A stretch of 64,000 bases of DNA from Parapedobacter flavus (GTDB lineage: Bacteria > Bacteroidota > Bacteroidia > Sphingobacteriales > Sphingobacteriaceae): positions 62,001 to 126,000 of the forward strand of contig NZ_JAYKZZ010000001.1 of assembly GCF_035818675.1 (NCBI RefSeq). The letters are read 5' to 3'. The translations under genes and the position numbers were made by a program. Position 1 is the stretch's first letter; each line of letters starts with the position of its first letter. Below, in pieces: positions 1 to 9,180 of this stretch. The notes beneath the pieces are model-generated. The model saw nothing but the letters and a program-made list of their open reading frames with translations, had not been told where the DNA came from and did no database searches.

Positions 1-1311
1 GCTGCGTTCCAATCCCTTGGTATTGTACTTGGACAGGAAAATGGCCTCGAAGCCGAGCTTTTCTGCTTCGGCTATCCGCTGCTCGATACGGTTCACGGCA
101 CGTATCTCGCCCGAGAGGCCCACTTCGCCGGCGAAAGCTACTGTAGCCGATACGGCCATGTCCTGTTGGGAAGAAATAATGGCCACGACGACCGCCAGAT
201 CGATGGCCGGATCTTCCACCCGTAGGCCGCCGGCGATGTTGAGGAAGACATCCTGGGCGCTGAGGCGGAAACCGAAGCGTTTTTCGAGCACAGCGAGCAG
301 CATGTTCATCCGTTTGGTATCGAATCCGGTAGACGAGCGCTGGGGCGTGCCGTAGGCCGAGTTGCTCACCAATGCCTGCACCTCGATCAACATGGGCCGC
401 ATTCCTTCCAGCAAAACGGCAATGGCGGTGCCACTAGTGCCATCTTCACGTTGCGATAACAGGATTTCCGAAGGGTTGCTCACTTCGCGCAACCCGGAGC
501 CTTGCATCTCGTATATACCCAGCTCGGAGGCCGATCCGAACCGGTTTTTAACTGCCCGCAAGATGCGGTAGGCGTGGTGGCGATCGCCTTCAAACTGTAA
601 CACCGTATCGACCATGTGCTCCAGTACCTTTGGCCCGGCGATGCTGCCGTCTTTGGTGATGTGGCCGACGATGAATACGGGGATGTCGGTTTCTTTGGCA
701 AAGCGGAGCAGTTCGGCCGTACATTCGCGTACCTGCGATACGCTCCCAGGGGCGGAGTCGACCTGTGCGGAATGCAGCGTTTGGATGGAATCGATAATGA
801 CCAAGTCGGGTGCAACGGATTCCACCTGTGCAAATATATTCGTTGTAGCGGTTTCGGTGAGGATATAGCAGTTGGCCTGCGAGGCTTGCGAAATCCGTTC
901 CGCGCGCATTTTGAGCTGCTGCTCACTCTCCTCGCCGGAGACATATAAGGTCTTTGCCTTCATAGTAAGGGCGAGTTGCAGCATCAAGGTGGATTTGCCG
1001 ATGCCCGGTTCGCCACCGATAAGCACCAGCGATCCGCGCACGATGCCGCCACCCAGTACCCGGTTCAACTCGCGGTCGGGGGTCACCAATCGGCTTTCGG
1101 CCACATGCTCAATTTCATGTATCACGGCCGCCTTGCGCGCGGGCTTTTTCGTGCCTGAGGCTGTCCGCCAATCGGGTGTGCGAGCATTGGCGCGCGCTAC
1201 CACTTCTTCCACGAACGTGTTCCACTCGTTGCAAGAAGGGCATTTGCCGAGCCATTTGGCCGATTCATAGCCGCAGTTTTGGCAGAAGAAGGATGTTTTT
1301 GTTTTCGCCAT
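1..1311 (-). CDS. radA: DNA repair protein RadA, 3' end cut by window edge
   Basis: RadA is a RecA-like ATPase that drives branch migration of recombination intermediates. The reading frame runs from ATG at 1311 off the left edge, so the C-terminus is missing. Visible parts: an N-terminal zinc finger of two CxxC pairs (FFCQNC and KCPSC), the Walker A motif GGEPGIGKST, the Walker B strand LVIIDSIQT, the RadA-specific KNRFG motif, and the start of the Lon-protease-like domain (GLRVEDPAIDLAVVVAI). The M19 dipeptidase stop lies 2 nt upstream, so the two are probably cotranscribed. Identification is secure; only the last residues are unseen. Confidence 0.96.
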   Translation of the reverse strand, partial: MAKTKTSFFCQNCGYESAKWLGKCPSCNEWNTFVEEVVARANARTPDWRTASGTKKPARKAAVIHEIEHVAESRLVTPDRELNRVLGGGIVRGSLVLIGGEPGIGKSTLMLQLALTMKAKTLYVSGEESEQQLKMRAERISQASQANCYILTETATTNIFAQVESVAPDLVIIDSIQTLHSAQVDSAPGSVSQVRECTAELLRFAKETDIPVFIVGHITKDGSIAGPKVLEHMVDTVLQFEGDRHHAYRILRAVKNRFGSASELGIYEMQGSGLREVSNPSEILLSQREDGTSGTAIAVLLEGMRPMLIEVQALVSNSAYGTPQRSSTGFDTKRMNMLLAVLEKRFGFRLSAQDVFLNIAGGLRVEDPAIDLAVVVAIISSQQDMAVSATVAFAGEVGLSGEIRAVNRIEQRIAEAEKLGFEAIFLSKYNTKGLERS

Positions 1312-1313
1312 GG

Positions 1314-2471
1314 TTAATTCGCTTGGGCCGCTATCACGCGGAGTACATTCTCGCCGAGGATTTTTCGGATATCGGTTTCGGTATACCCCCGCTGCCGGAG
1401 GCCCGCGGTGAGGTTTGGGAAATCGCTGCAATCGTCGAGCCCTACTGGCGTGGATGATATCCCGTCGAAGTCGCTGCCAATGCCCACGTGGTCAATGCCT
1501 GCCGTTTTAACCATATAATCGATATGGTCGAGCAATAACGAGAGGGGTGGACGGAGTTCTTCTTTCGCTGCGGCTGGTAGGCGGCTGAACTTGGCGTCGT
1601 TTGAACGCTTCACGCTATCCTTGGTGGCCACGTACTTTTCATACAACCGGTTGATTTTCGTGTAATGCATGGGATCCAGGAAGCCCGAATAGAAATTAAG
1701 GCAGATGACCCCGCCGTTTTCGACAACCGCTTTGATTTGGTCATCCTGCAGGTTCCGTGGATGTGCCATCAGCGCGTAAGCGTTACTATGCGATACGATC
1801 ACCGGTTTGGTGGTCGCCGCTATGGCGTCGAAAAACGTTTGCCTGCCTACGTGCGAGAGGTCGACCATCATGCCCAGTTCGTTCATCCTATGGATGACCT
1901 GGCGCCCGAAATCGGTCAGCCCCTTATGCTTCAGTTTTTTAGGGTTACGGGTTTCATCTGTGGCCGAAGTTGCCCACTCCGTGCTGTTGTTCCAGGTCAG
2001 GGTGAGGTACCGTGCGCCGCGGGCAAAGAGACTATCGAGGTAGTCCATGCGGCCCTCAATCATGTGGCCGCCTTCCACACCGATTACCGCCGCGATTTTC
2101 CCTTGGTCGGTGATGGTTCGTATGCCGGCAGGGGTGGTGGCCAGTGCGATTTCACCCGGATATTTATGGATGAGTTCCATCAGCCCATCGATCTGCTTAT
2201 TGGCGTATGCAAATGCGGTGCCTTTGCCATACTTCTCGCTGCACCATACGGCAAAAACCTGCACATCGATGCCCCCTTCTTTGATGCGGGGAATGTCTGT
2301 GTGGCCCGAGGTTATCCGTTTCCCGATGTCCTTACCCCGCATGACCGATTGATAGAGCACGTCGTTGTGTGTGTCGATAACAAGAGCATCGTTGTGGATA
2401 CGTTGGGCATCCTGCGCGAATAGCTCGCCTGTGAAGAGGATGGCGGCGACGAATAGCATGGTTTTATTCAT
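1314..2471 (-). CDS. Membrane dipeptidase (peptidase M19), exported
   Basis: A zinc dipeptidase of the renal-dipeptidase family that hydrolyses dipeptides, often L-D types. The 385-residue protein starts with a cleavable signal (MNKTMLFVAAILFTGELFAQ). Metal and substrate motifs are present: IDTHNDVLY near the N-terminus, GVEGGHMI, DLSHVG, VIVSHSNA and HVGIGSDFDGI near the C-terminus. The frame is open a further 20 codons upstream, but that would overlap the serine hydrolase gene; the ATG at 2471 sits 7 nt after its stop and begins a proper signal peptide. Lying between radA and a secreted serine hydrolase, it may act in periplasmic peptide or muropeptide turnover (inference). Confidence 0.93.
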   Translation of the reverse strand: MNKTMLFVAAILFTGELFAQDAQRIHNDALVIDTHNDVLYQSVMRGKDIGKRITSGHTDIPRIKEGGIDVQVFAVWCSEKYGKGTAFAYANKQIDGLMELIHKYPGEIALATTPAGIRTITDQGKIAAVIGVEGGHMIEGRMDYLDSLFARGARYLTLTWNNSTEWATSATDETRNPKKLKHKGLTDFGRQVIHRMNELGMMVDLSHVGRQTFFDAIAATTKPVIVSHSNAYALMAHPRNLQDDQIKAVVENGGVICLNFYSGFLDPMHYTKINRLYEKYVATKDSVKRSNDAKFSRLPAAAKEELRPPLSLLLDHIDYMVKTAGIDHVGIGSDFDGISSTPVGLDDCSDFPNLTAGLRQRGYTETDIRKILGENVLRVIAAQAN

Positions 2472-2478
2472 AATGGAC

Positions 2479-4260
2479 CTATTTAGCGCGGACGGCTTCG
2501 TAGAAGGTATCTTGTATCCGGCTACGCACATTCAATTCATACAGTTTGGTGCTCCTTACCGGATGAACCCGATTGGACAGAAAGATATAAATCAGTTGTT
2601 CTTCGGGATCAATCCATATACAGGTGCCGGTATAACCCGTGTGGCCGAATGTAGCGGGTGAGGCTAGTTTGGAGGGATATGCTTTGCTGGTGTCGGGGTT
2701 GGCCCGGTCGAACCCTAAACCCCGTCGGCTGGTTTTCGATTGCTTGGACGAGAATAGGTCCACCGTTTCCGGCTTAAAATACCTATCGCCTCCGTATTCG
2801 CCACGGTTGAGCAGCAGCTGTCCATAGATGGCCATGTCGTTGGCTGTGGCGAAGAGGCCGGCATGGCCCGCAACGCCACCGGCCATGGCCGCACCCTCAT
2901 CGTGCACATACCCTTGTAGTAGCGTTTTCCGGAAGGTCGTATCGTCTTCGGTCGGTACGATACGTTGCTTCGGGAAGCGTTGCCGAGGAAGGTAACCGGC
3001 TGTCTGCATACCTAAGGGGCGATAAAACTCGTGCTGGATGTAATCTTGGATAGGGGTGCCCGTTTGGTGCTCGGCCACTTCCTTCATCACATACATGCTG
3101 ATGTCGCTATATACATAGTTTCCCGTGGGATTGAGTTTCGATTGGAGCATGGTGGGCCACATGACGTCATCGTAAAACCCCGTGCGGATAAAGCAGCCAT
3201 CGGCAACTTTCACGGAATAGGTGGCCGACGAGTCGGAGCTGAGATCTTCCGGCTTGAGATTGGCATAAAACGGGATGAAGGGAATAAACCCTGCCTCATG
3301 GAGCATCACGCTGCGCAGCACGGTGCCGTTTTTGTTGGTGCCCTGTGCTTGCAGCAAGTAATGGCCCATGGTACTGTCGAGGTCGACAATACCGCGCTCG
3401 GTGAGGCGCATGATGGTCGGTGTGGTTGCCGTAATCTTCGTCACGGAAGCCATATCGAAGATGTCGGAAACCTTGGTGGGCTCTTCCTTTTCATACGTGT
3501 GGTATCCATAGGATTTCTCAAAGATTACCTTGCCGCTTTTTACCGCCATGACCACCCCGCCCGGGGTGGCGCGCTCGCGGATAGCCTCTTCCATGATGTG
3601 GTCGATATCGGTTTCCAGTTGGGCCTGATCGATGCCGAGTGTAGACGCATCCGTATAGGCCAACCGGGTCTTAGCGGTGGTATAGCCCGCGCCCACCGTA
3701 TATCGTGGCGAGAATGATTTCGGTAGCTTGGCCGTACAAGCAAGGCCACCGAATACCGACATGGCCGCATCTACGGCGGAGGCAGCGGTTTTTTCGGGAT
3801 TCCACAGGAGCGGAAAATAGCGGAAATCCAGTGCTTTAAGGTTCGTTCCGTCGCCAAATACGGCGAGTATGACTTGTTTGCCCACGGCTTGTGTATAGAT
3901 AAACTGCAAGAGCCGTTGATCGGAAAGGTCTTCGGCCGTCAACGCTGCGATAATGGTATTGTAGAACTTGATGTCTTCATCGAGTTGCAAATAGCTATCC
4001 GGTTGCATGGGTATCACAAAGCGATCGACGGGCGCATAGCGGCTTAGTTGGTTACCGAAAGCGATGGACATGGTTTCATCGAGACGGGTGATGACCGCCG
4101 TCTGCCGCTTGGCAAGGTTGCGGAGCGGGATAACATTAACTTGGTTGTTTAACAAAACGGTTTGGTTTATCTGCGCGTAGGTTGTGGGCTGTGCGTATAG
4201 CGCCGTATTGGTGTACATGCAAGCCACAAACATGCAAAGCAGCATAATGGTTCTATTCAT
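2479..4260 (-). CDS. Secreted serine hydrolase: GH3 C-terminal domain fused to beta-lactamase/class C domain
   Basis: 593 residues. Residues 1-24 are a signal peptide. Residues about 30-200 resemble the C-terminal (non-catalytic) domain of GH3 glycosidases: VLLNNQVNVIPLRNL near the start and SVFGGLACTAKLP near the end. Residues about 210-590 form a beta-lactamase/penicillin-binding fold with nucleophile S272xxK275 (MASVTKI), a YSD in place of the YxN motif, and FGHTGYTGT as the third motif. Related Bacteroidota proteins, as I recall them, carry a complete NagZ-like GH3 barrel in front; here it is absent and there is no room for it before the divergent gene at 4.3 kb. Probably an extracytoplasmic peptidase or esterase acting on cell-wall peptides. 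The domain calls are firm, the substrate is not. Confidence 0.85.
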   Translation of the reverse strand: MNRTIMLLCMFVACMYTNTALYAQPTTYAQINQTVLLNNQVNVIPLRNLAKRQTAVITRLDETMSIAFGNQLSRYAPVDRFVIPMQPDSYLQLDEDIKFYNTIIAALTAEDLSDQRLLQFIYTQAVGKQVILAVFGDGTNLKALDFRYFPLLWNPEKTAASAVDAAMSVFGGLACTAKLPKSFSPRYTVGAGYTTAKTRLAYTDASTLGIDQAQLETDIDHIMEEAIRERATPGGVVMAVKSGKVIFEKSYGYHTYEKEEPTKVSDIFDMASVTKITATTPTIMRLTERGIVDLDSTMGHYLLQAQGTNKNGTVLRSVMLHEAGFIPFIPFYANLKPEDLSSDSSATYSVKVADGCFIRTGFYDDVMWPTMLQSKLNPTGNYVYSDISMYVMKEVAEHQTGTPIQDYIQHEFYRPLGMQTAGYLPRQRFPKQRIVPTEDDTTFRKTLLQGYVHDEGAAMAGGVAGHAGLFATANDMAIYGQLLLNRGEYGGDRYFKPETVDLFSSKQSKTSRRGLGFDRANPDTSKAYPSKLASPATFGHTGYTGTCIWIDPEEQLIYIFLSNRVHPVRSTKLYELNVRSRIQDTFYEAVRAK

Positions 4261-4313
4261 AGTAGACGAATATCGGTAATTTGCGGAAAAAATAGGTGCC
4301 TCTCGTATTTTTT

Positions 4314-5141
4314 ATGAATTTTGTCAATTATTACCGGTATCTGATGTTTGGTTTGAACGGCTCTTTCTATACATTTCGCTCAGCGTTAGCCAATCGGCTT
4401 ACGTTGCCGTTCCATGCGGAAATGCTTTCGGAAAAGGCAGGCTTGCTATATTCGGACGAAGAAAGGCTTTGTATCGTTTATTACGCAGTTGAGGCTGAAA
4501 AACGCGTTCCGATGACCTGTATCGGCCGGTGTATCCATATCGATGAAGACCTTTGGGCCACGCGGTCGCAGCTGTTGCTCAATCGCATTGCCGCATTGAT
4601 GGGACATGCGCAACGCGTCTACGCACGGAATACCGTGGTTGCACGGGTAGAAAAACGCGTTGCGCTATCTTTTCTGCAGGAACATCACTTACAGGTGGCC
4701 TTGCCGGGCAAGTACCGATATGGCCTATACCACGATGGCGAGCTGGTAGCCGTGGCGGTATTCAGCGGCGGCCGGCGCATGGCCGAAAAGCCTACCGATT
4801 ACCGTTCTTACGAGCTGCTCCGCTTTTGCCATAAGCAGGGAGTGCACGTGGTGGGCGGCTTCAGCAAGCTGCTTGATGGTTTCCGGCGTGATTTTAACCC
4901 CGACGACATCATGACGTATGCCGACAAGGATTGGTCGGATGGCAGTCGCTATCGCAAGCTGGGTTTTACGGAGGTGGGCGAGACCGCACCGCAGCTATTC
5001 TGGGTGGATATGCGTACGATGCAACGGTATTACGAGCGTACGTTACCCTCGGAGGTCGCAGCAATGCTCCCCGATGAGCGGCCCACGGCAGGATACGTGG
5101 CTGTACACAATAGTGGGAGTATCAAGCTAGTATATTTTTAG
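4314..5141 (+). CDS. Protein of unknown function with a homing-endonuclease-associated (Hef-like, GNAT-like) domain
   Basis: 275 residues from ATG 4314; an in-frame GTG at 4296 would add six. The function is not known to me. Residues about 115-235 carry a pattern I associate with the accessory domain of phage homing endonucleases: a FLQEHHLQ-like start, YGLYHDGELVAVAVFSGGR, a YELLRFC strand, VVGGFSKLL, and MTYADKDWSDGSRYRKLGF. The fold is acetyltransferase-like in its layout (inference). No nuclease motif (GIY-YIG, HNH, LAGLIDADG) is visible, and the first 110 residues match nothing I recognise. It is a lone gene, divergent from the serine hydrolase and followed 41 bp later by the oxidoreductase gene, so it looks like a domesticated host gene and not an active mobile element. 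Confidence 0.7.
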   Translation: MNFVNYYRYLMFGLNGSFYTFRSALANRLTLPFHAEMLSEKAGLLYSDEERLCIVYYAVEAEKRVPMTCIGRCIHIDEDLWATRSQLLLNRIAALMGHAQRVYARNTVVARVEKRVALSFLQEHHLQVALPGKYRYGLYHDGELVAVAVFSGGRRMAEKPTDYRSYELLRFCHKQGVHVVGGFSKLLDGFRRDFNPDDIMTYADKDWSDGSRYRKLGFTEVGETAPQLFWVDMRTMQRYYERTLPSEVAAMLPDERPTAGYVAVHNSGSIKLVYF

Positions 5142-5182
5142 TATATTCGACGGATTTTAAACTTTTTAACGCAAGAAAACAG

Positions 5183-6355
5183 ATGAACAGAAAACTTCGC
5201 ATGGGCATGGTAGGAGGAGGAAAAGACGCCTTCATCGGTGCGGTACACCGTATTGCCGCCAATATGGACGGCTTGGTGGAACTGGTGTGCGGTGCATTTA
5301 GCATCAACCCCGACATCGCGCGAGAATCCGGGAAGGCTCTTTTTATCCCCGACAACCGGGTATACCTCACCTTTCAGGAGATGATTGAAAAGGAGAGCCA
5401 GCTCCCAGAGGGTGAACGTATGGATTTTGTGACCATTGTGACCCCGAATTTCGTGCACTTTGAACCGGCGAAGCTGGCCCTGGAACATGGGTTCAATGTT
5501 GTTATTGAGAAACCGATGACCTTTACGCTCGAAGAAGCCAAGGAACTCAAGGAAATCGTTGACCGTACCGGCAACGTGTTGTGCCTCACCCATACCTATA
5601 GTGGATACCCGATGGTGAAACAGGCCAAGGCGATGATCAAGGAAGGTGTCTTAGGCAAAATAAGGAAAGTGGTGGTGGAATATCCGCAGGGCTGGTTGAG
5701 CCGTCTTTCCGAGCGTGAAGGTAACGCCCAAGCTGCTTGGCGTACTGACCCGAAAAAATCGGGAAAGAGTGGCTCGATGGGCGATATCGGCACCCACGCG
5801 GCACACTTAGCCGAATACGTGACGGGCTTGGCAATCACCGAACTCTGTGCCGATTTGTCTACGCTAGTCGAAGGACGGATGTTGGATGACGATGGAAACG
5901 TCTTGCTGCGTTTCAACAACGGCGCACGTGGCGTGCTGGTGGCTTCCCAGATTTCCGCAGGCGAGGAGAACGCACTACGTATTCGCGTGTATGGTGAAAA
6001 AGGGGGAATCGACTGGGCGCAGGAAGATCCCAATAACCTCATCGTGAAGATGCTCGACCAACCGCGGCAGTACATTCGCACGGGCAATGCGTATGCGGCA
6101 CCCTATACGCTGAGTAGTTTTGCCATGCACAATACGCGCGTACCATCCGGACACCCGGAAGGGTTACTGGAGGCATTTGGTAATATCTACCGCAATTTCG
6201 TGCTCACCGTTTCCGCTAAACTCAACGGCGAGACGCCCACTGCGGAGATGTTGGATTTTCCACAGGTTGATGAAGGTGTGCGCGGGATGGCGTTCATCGA
6301 TAATGTGGTTGAAAGCAACAATTCCTCCGAAAAGTGGACGAAGTTCGTGGTGTAA
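5183..6355 (+). CDS. Gfo/Idh/MocA family NAD(P)-dependent oxidoreductase
   Basis: 390 residues. An N-terminal Rossmann domain begins with MGMVGGGKDAFIGAVHR; the EKPMT motif of the family is present (VVIEKPMTFTLEEA), and the substrate domain carries GDIGTHAAHLAEYVTG with the usual catalytic-region His. Such enzymes oxidise or reduce sugars, inositols or their derivatives with NAD(P); substrate cannot be read from sequence. No signal peptide, so cytoplasmic. Its last 22 bases overlap the miaA reading frame, implying translational coupling. A near-match to the -7 element, TATATTCG at 5142-5149, lies upstream but is one base off consensus. Confidence 0.92.
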   Translation: MNRKLRMGMVGGGKDAFIGAVHRIAANMDGLVELVCGAFSINPDIARESGKALFIPDNRVYLTFQEMIEKESQLPEGERMDFVTIVTPNFVHFEPAKLALEHGFNVVIEKPMTFTLEEAKELKEIVDRTGNVLCLTHTYSGYPMVKQAKAMIKEGVLGKIRKVVVEYPQGWLSRLSEREGNAQAAWRTDPKKSGKSGSMGDIGTHAAHLAEYVTGLAITELCADLSTLVEGRMLDDDGNVLLRFNNGARGVLVASQISAGEENALRIRVYGEKGGIDWAQEDPNNLIVKMLDQPRQYIRTGNAYAAPYTLSSFAMHNTRVPSGHPEGLLEAFGNIYRNFVLTVSAKLNGETPTAEMLDFPQVDEGVRGMAFIDNVVESNNSSEKWTKFVV

Positions 6356-7263
6356 AGACCACGTCTGACCTTATCGTCATTCTTGGCCCTACCGCCTCCG
6401 GAAAAACCCGGTTGGCGGTGGAGGTAGCCAAGCGGACCGACGGCGCCATCATCAGTGCCGATTCCCGGCAGGTGTACCGTGGCATGGACCTCGGTACGGG
6501 GAAGGACCTTGATGATTACGGTGATATTCCCTATTTCTTGATCGATATCCGGGAAGCTGGAGAAACCTATCACGTAAGCCAATACCGCAGCGATTTCTAC
6601 GACGCCCTAGACCGCATCAGGCAGCAGGGAAAACAGCCTATTCTGTGTGGCGGCACAGGATTGTATATCCAGTCGGTGCTGCAGCGGTTTGATTATAGCG
6701 GGGTACCCGTAGACATGGTGTTGCGCAGTGAACTGGAGGCGTTGGATGCCGATGCGCTCCGTGACAGGTTGCGGCAGCTACCTATGCCGCTTGGTTTCAA
6801 AGCCGATACCAGCACTAGGAAGCGGCTTATCCGCGCAACGGAAATCTGTACGTGGTGTCAGTACCATGTGCTCCCCCAACACCATCACCCTGTCGTTCCG
6901 GCCCTCCTTTTTGGTATAAACCCACCGATAGATATCCGCCGGCAACGCATCACCGAACGACTTCGCGCGCGGCTCGGGCAAGGGCTCATCGAAGAGGTAA
7001 AATACCTATTGCAAAAAGGCATACCGCCCGAGCGACTGGTCTATTACGGATTGGAATATAAATACGTAACCCGTTACCTCTTGGGCGAATTGGACGATAA
7101 AACATTTTTTGACCGACTCAACACGGAAATCCATCGCTTTGCCAAAAGACAGATGACCTATTTCCGGAAGATGGAAAAGGATGGGTTAGTCATACACTGG
7201 TTGACCAACGGGTCGATAGATGATATGGCCACCGAGGTGATGGCCATATCCGCTATAATTTGA
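6334..7263 (+). CDS. miaA: tRNA dimethylallyltransferase MiaA
   Basis: Transfers an isopentenyl group from DMAPP to N6 of A37 in tRNAs reading UNN codons. 309 residues, a normal length. The P-loop GPTASGKT, the DSRQVYRGMDLGTGK motif and GGTGLYIQSVL are intact. The only start codon in frame before the P-loop is GTG at 6334, which overlaps the preceding oxidoreductase gene by 22 bp. The 3' end overlaps the convergent RNase G gene by 11 bp. Confidence 0.95.
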   Translation: MDEVRGVKTTSDLIVILGPTASGKTRLAVEVAKRTDGAIISADSRQVYRGMDLGTGKDLDDYGDIPYFLIDIREAGETYHVSQYRSDFYDALDRIRQQGKQPILCGGTGLYIQSVLQRFDYSGVPVDMVLRSELEALDADALRDRLRQLPMPLGFKADTSTRKRLIRATEICTWCQYHVLPQHHHPVVPALLFGINPPIDIRRQRITERLRARLGQGLIEEVKYLLQKGIPPERLVYYGLEYKYVTRYLLGELDDKTFFDRLNTEIHRFAKRQMTYFRKMEKDGLVIHWLTNGSIDDMATEVMAISAII

Positions 7264-8806
7264 TCTCGACCTCTTTCCCATTGAAGAAATGGAACTCGGT
7301 GAGGAAATATGAGGCTACCGGTTTTACCTTGATCCAGCGGCCGAACTTGAAATACCACTTCATCCGTCGTGATATGAACCCCGATTTGAGGTACGTGTAG
7401 ATATAAGGGTGTACACACAGGGTGATTTCCTTTTCGTTCTGCTCCTGCAGGATGAAGCTCAAGTTGTTCTCAATGTCATCCATCAAGACAATGCTTGAAC
7501 GTATCTCGCCGGTACCATCGCAAGCAGGACACTTTTCGTTGGTGACGATGGTCATTTCGGGGCGTACACGCTGCCGCGTAATCTGTACCAACCCAAATTT
7601 ACTCGGTGGAAGGATGGTATGACGGGCACGGTCGGCCGCCATGCATTGTTTGAGGTAGGCGTGCAGCTCCTTGCGGTTGGCCGGCTTATGCATATCGATG
7701 AAATCGATGACCACGATACCGCCCATGTCGCGTAGGCGGAGTTGCCGGGCAATCTCCTTGGCGGCCTCCATGTTCACCTGCAACGCGTTTTCTTCTTGGT
7801 TCTCCTTATTGGCGGTACGGTTGCCGCTATTCACGTCGATGACGTGCAACGCTTCCGTATGTTCGATAACCAGGTAAGCACCGCCGTGCAAGTTCACCGT
7901 TTTGCCGAAGGCTGCTTTGATTTGACGTTCCACACCGAAATGCTCAAATATGGGCTCACGGTGTTTATACAGCTTGACGATTTTTTCCAGGTCGGGCGAA
8001 ATTTCCTGCACATAGGAACGGGTTTCTTCAAAGATGGCCTGTTCGTTGACATAGATGTGCGAAAATTCGTCGGTGAGGATGTCGCGCAAAATGGTTGATG
8101 TGCGGTCCATCTCACCAAGTACCTTATGCGAGGGCTCGGCTGTGCGCAAACGGCTGGTGAGCACTTCCCATTTTGAAATAAGATCCAATAAATCTTTTTG
8201 CAGTTCAGCAACCCCTTTCCCTTCTGAGACGGTCCGAATAATGACGCCGAAATTCGCGGGCTTGATGCTCTCTACGATTTTCTTCAGGCGGTTGCGCTCG
8301 GTGTTGCCTTTTATCCGTTTGGAAATGGATACTGCACTTGAAAACGGAACGAGTACGACGTACCTCCCCGCAATGGACAAATCCGAACTTAACCGCGGTC
8401 CCTTGGTAGAAATGGGTTCCTTGGCAATCTGTACGGGCAGCAGCATATTCCGGGTGAGTACCTCGGATATCTTGCCGGCTTTGTTGATGTCCTTTTCTAA
8501 TCTTAAACTATCGAGCAGTTTCTCTTTGTAACTGCCTTTCTTTACCAATTTGGTGAGCTTGATGAGCGATTGGACCTGGGGGCCCAGGTCGAGATAATGT
8601 AGGAATGCGTCTTTCGAATATCCAACATCTACAAAGGCAGCATTAAGGCCGGGCATGATTTTTTTGATCCTACCCAGGTAAATGTCTCCTACAGCATAGT
8701 TGTTGTTTGCCTGTTCCTTATTGAGCTCTACAAGCTGTTTGTCTTGAAGTAAAGCGATAGTGACCCCCCTTTCGGGAGCCGAATCGATAATTAACTCCTT
8801 TACCAA
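7253..8806 (-). CDS. rng: Ribonuclease G (RNase E/G family)
   Basis: Endoribonuclease for 5' end maturation of 16S rRNA and mRNA decay. 517 residues: an S1 RNA-binding domain at about 35-130 (YAVGDIYLGRIKKIMPGLNAAFVDVG), the catalytic DNase-I-like region with the metal-binding Asp pair in HVIDVNSGN and VVIDFIDMH, and the zinc-link CPACDGTG near residue 430. The start is TTG at 8806: it has an excellent ribosome binding site (AAAGGAG, 6 nt before it) and gives the N-terminus MVKELIIDS expected in this phylum. Convergent with miaA, with an 11-bp overlap. Confidence 0.95.
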   Translation of the reverse strand: MVKELIIDSAPERGVTIALLQDKQLVELNKEQANNNYAVGDIYLGRIKKIMPGLNAAFVDVGYSKDAFLHYLDLGPQVQSLIKLTKLVKKGSYKEKLLDSLRLEKDINKAGKISEVLTRNMLLPVQIAKEPISTKGPRLSSDLSIAGRYVVLVPFSSAVSISKRIKGNTERNRLKKIVESIKPANFGVIIRTVSEGKGVAELQKDLLDLISKWEVLTSRLRTAEPSHKVLGEMDRTSTILRDILTDEFSHIYVNEQAIFEETRSYVQEISPDLEKIVKLYKHREPIFEHFGVERQIKAAFGKTVNLHGGAYLVIEHTEALHVIDVNSGNRTANKENQEENALQVNMEAAKEIARQLRLRDMGGIVVIDFIDMHKPANRKELHAYLKQCMAADRARHTILPPSKFGLVQITRQRVRPEMTIVTNEKCPACDGTGEIRSSIVLMDDIENNLSFILQEQNEKEITLCVHPYIYTYLKSGFISRRMKWYFKFGRWIKVKPVASYFLTEFHFFNGKEVEIKL

Positions 8807-9056
8807 CAGCTACTCCTTTAGCAAAGCAGGTCACTATCGGGAACATGTAGCCATGTCTTTTCATCATTTGCGAAAGGATAATAACCTGCTTTGAATGAAT
8901 AATAAAATACGTTTAATCCAGATCCTATACGTCTTCCTGAAACATGGTAAGGGTAGAGTTCTGTTGTGGGCGCACATCAACTAATGCTGTGTGCTGCGAT
9001 GTGGCCCGCGCTCATTTATATACCCTAAGCCGGAAGAAGGATCTTGTCAGGCAAGG

Positions 9057-9146
9057 TTATTTTTTCTTGTGCCTGTTTTTCCTTAGACGTTTTTTACGTT
9101 TGTGGGTAGCCATTTTGTGTCTTTTTCTTTTTTTTCCGCTTGGCAT
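9057..9146 (-). CDS. 29-residue AURKAIP1/COX24-domain ribosomal protein
   Basis: A very small, extremely basic protein that starts MPSGKKRKRHK and ends RLRKNRHKKK, with KMATHKRKKR between. I recognise this as the AURKAIP1/COX24 domain protein found throughout Bacteroidota; the mitochondrial relative is ribosomal protein mS38 and the actinobacterial counterpart is bS22, so it is most likely a small-subunit ribosomal component (family knowledge). ATG at 9146, TAA at 9057-9059. The second Met (codon 12) is a less likely start because the conserved MPSGKK would be lost. It sits alone between RNase G and the TPR gene and is easily missed because of its length. Confidence 0.88.
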   Translation of the reverse strand: MPSGKKRKRHKMATHKRKKRLRKNRHKKK

Positions 9147-9180
9147 AGCTTAAATTTTTTAAATGAATAAATTAAAATGA

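Noticed and set aside
1665..2423. 252-codon plus-strand frame opposite the M19 dipeptidase
   Set aside because: A shadow of the real gene: no recognised motif, and the minus-strand frame has signal peptide and metal motifs.
3031..3717. 228-codon plus-strand frame opposite the serine hydrolase
   Set aside because: Antisense shadow with no recognisable domain.
8944..9153. 69-codon plus-strand open frame
   Set aside because: It is antisense to the COX24 gene and has an implausible hydrophobic, Phe/Leu-rich translation created by the complement of poly-Lys codons.
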